Below are positions 63,230 to 64,000 of a stretch of DNA of 64,000 nucleotides, in pieces. The notes beneath the pieces were generated by a model. That model saw only the letters and a program-made list of their open reading frames with translations. It was not told where the DNA came from and did no database searches. Source of the stretch: Castor canadensis (Eukaryota > Chordata > Mammalia > Rodentia > Castoridae); assembly GCF_047511655.1 (NCBI RefSeq), contig NC_133397.1, positions 41,368,001-41,432,000 of the forward strand. Direction: 5' to 3'. Each line of letters begins with the position of its first letter. The first letter of the stretch is position 1. A program made the translations under genes and the position numbers.

Positions 63230-63740
63230 ACAGCTGTGAGAGAGTAATTTGTACCAGTTTGTGGTACTTTTTTGATGGCTGTCTTAGGAACCTAATACCT
63301 GTGCTTTCCCAGGTATTAATCATTTTTTCTGGTTTTGTATTCTCAGCATTTGTCACAGCTCTTTTGGCAGTGTCAAAGGAACTCAGCTAACACTGGCACT
63401 GAACAAGTGAATGGGCCGTATGCACGTGCAGGCTGTGTTCAGATATGTAGCAGACATTTCACTTTGACATTCTTCCTCATTTATCACAGTTGGATTGCAA
63501 GGAATCCATGCATGGGGACTTAATAAATAATGTCTAATAATAAATGTGCTTTAACATTAACTTTACAAGCCATACAAATAAAACTAATGACTACCAAAAT
63601 ACGTAAAATAGAGTTAACATTTGTTAGTAGCAAAATATGCAAATGTACAAGAAGAACGTGGCTCTGTGAATTTTCAACATTGCTAAGTCATGACACACGT
63701 GTGTACAGCCACCCGCCAGGCCCAAATACGTGACTATAGG
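63230..63740. promoter_or_regulatory. Candidate conserved non-coding element
   Basis: Repeat-free, with GACTTAATAAATAATGTCTA, AAAATATGCAAATGTACAAG (octamer/POU-like ATGCAAAT) and ACGTGCAGGCTGTGTTCAG. Two short plus-strand frames lack domains. Comparison with other mammals would test constraint. Confidence 0.35.
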
Positions 63741-63955
63741 TTCCAGGCCAGATGACAGTCACTATTATTGACTTGGCAAAAAGAACAAATGACACGACCC
63801 ACTACCTGTATGTACCTCTTGCTGCCTCAAATTTGTGAAACAGATGAATTTGAACTATGGCATCTTCATTTTTTCCAAATGCAGCCTTTCCCTCCTCCTT
63901 GCTGAAGTGATTGCCCCCTTTTTCTGCACAGGACTGGTACTGAGGTAGTCCCAAG
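63741..63955. other. Unique sequence
   Basis: Nothing recognised. Confidence 0.5.
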
Positions 63956-64000
63956 GCCCGTGTTTCTCAAAGCGCACTCTATGGATCACCTGCAAGAGAT
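63956..64000 (+). repeat. MER20-like DNA transposon start, cut by window
   Basis: CCCGTGTTTCTCAAAGCGCA and CTATGGATCACCTGCAAGAG match the start of MER20 (CAGTGTTTCTCAAAGTGTGG). The element continues beyond the window. Confidence 0.65.

Overview
This is mammalian nuclear DNA: AT-rich, with no CpG island, no rRNA or tRNA gene and no intact protein-coding gene that I can support. The repeats point to a rodent. They are tRNA-derived ID-type SINEs (A box like TGGCTCAAGTGG, B box like GTTCAAACCCC), 7SL-derived B1-like monomers, fused B1-like/ID dimers and trimers, and L1 3' ends with a polypurine UTR ending in GCTAATAAAA. The fused SINEs and this L1 tail are what I remember from castorimorph rodents such as beaver. 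The genus is an inference from memory and was not tested.

Layout. 1-1724: unique sequence with two ID SINEs and a MIR. 1725-7957: one endogenous retrovirus of the gammaretrovirus-like class I group. It has a 5-bp target duplication, two LTRs, a tRNA-His-type primer site and broken gag, protease, RT, integrase and env-TM pieces. The centre of pol is replaced by an AT-rich block, and most of env is deleted. 7958-16265: SINEs, MaLR-type LTRs in both orientations, an L1 3' end and a processed RPL39 pseudogene (15594-15990). 16265-29400: dense SINEs and dimers, microsatellites and old LTRs. 29990-33290: two copies of one minus-strand LTR family around an L1 3' end. 33300-42850: several LTRs, including a close direct pair at 36.7-38.0 kb, plus a MIR. 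42850-53330: dimeric and trimeric SINEs, a MaLR LTR split by a SINE, and an old DNA-transposon-like repeat. 53330-58860: the most unique part, with a near-perfect 107-bp inverted repeat (53911-54293) and two stretches that look like conserved non-coding sequence. 58860-64000: MIR, L2, SINEs, and a third candidate conserved stretch before a MER20-like start at the window edge.

There is no gene system here whose parts work together. The window reads as intergenic or large-intron sequence shaped by waves of retrotransposition. The points most worth a second look are the inverted repeat, the structure of the His-primed provirus with its AT-rich block inside pol, the trimeric SINE architecture, a few exon-like or secreted-peptide-like short frames that may be chance, and the repeat-free candidate regulatory stretches.
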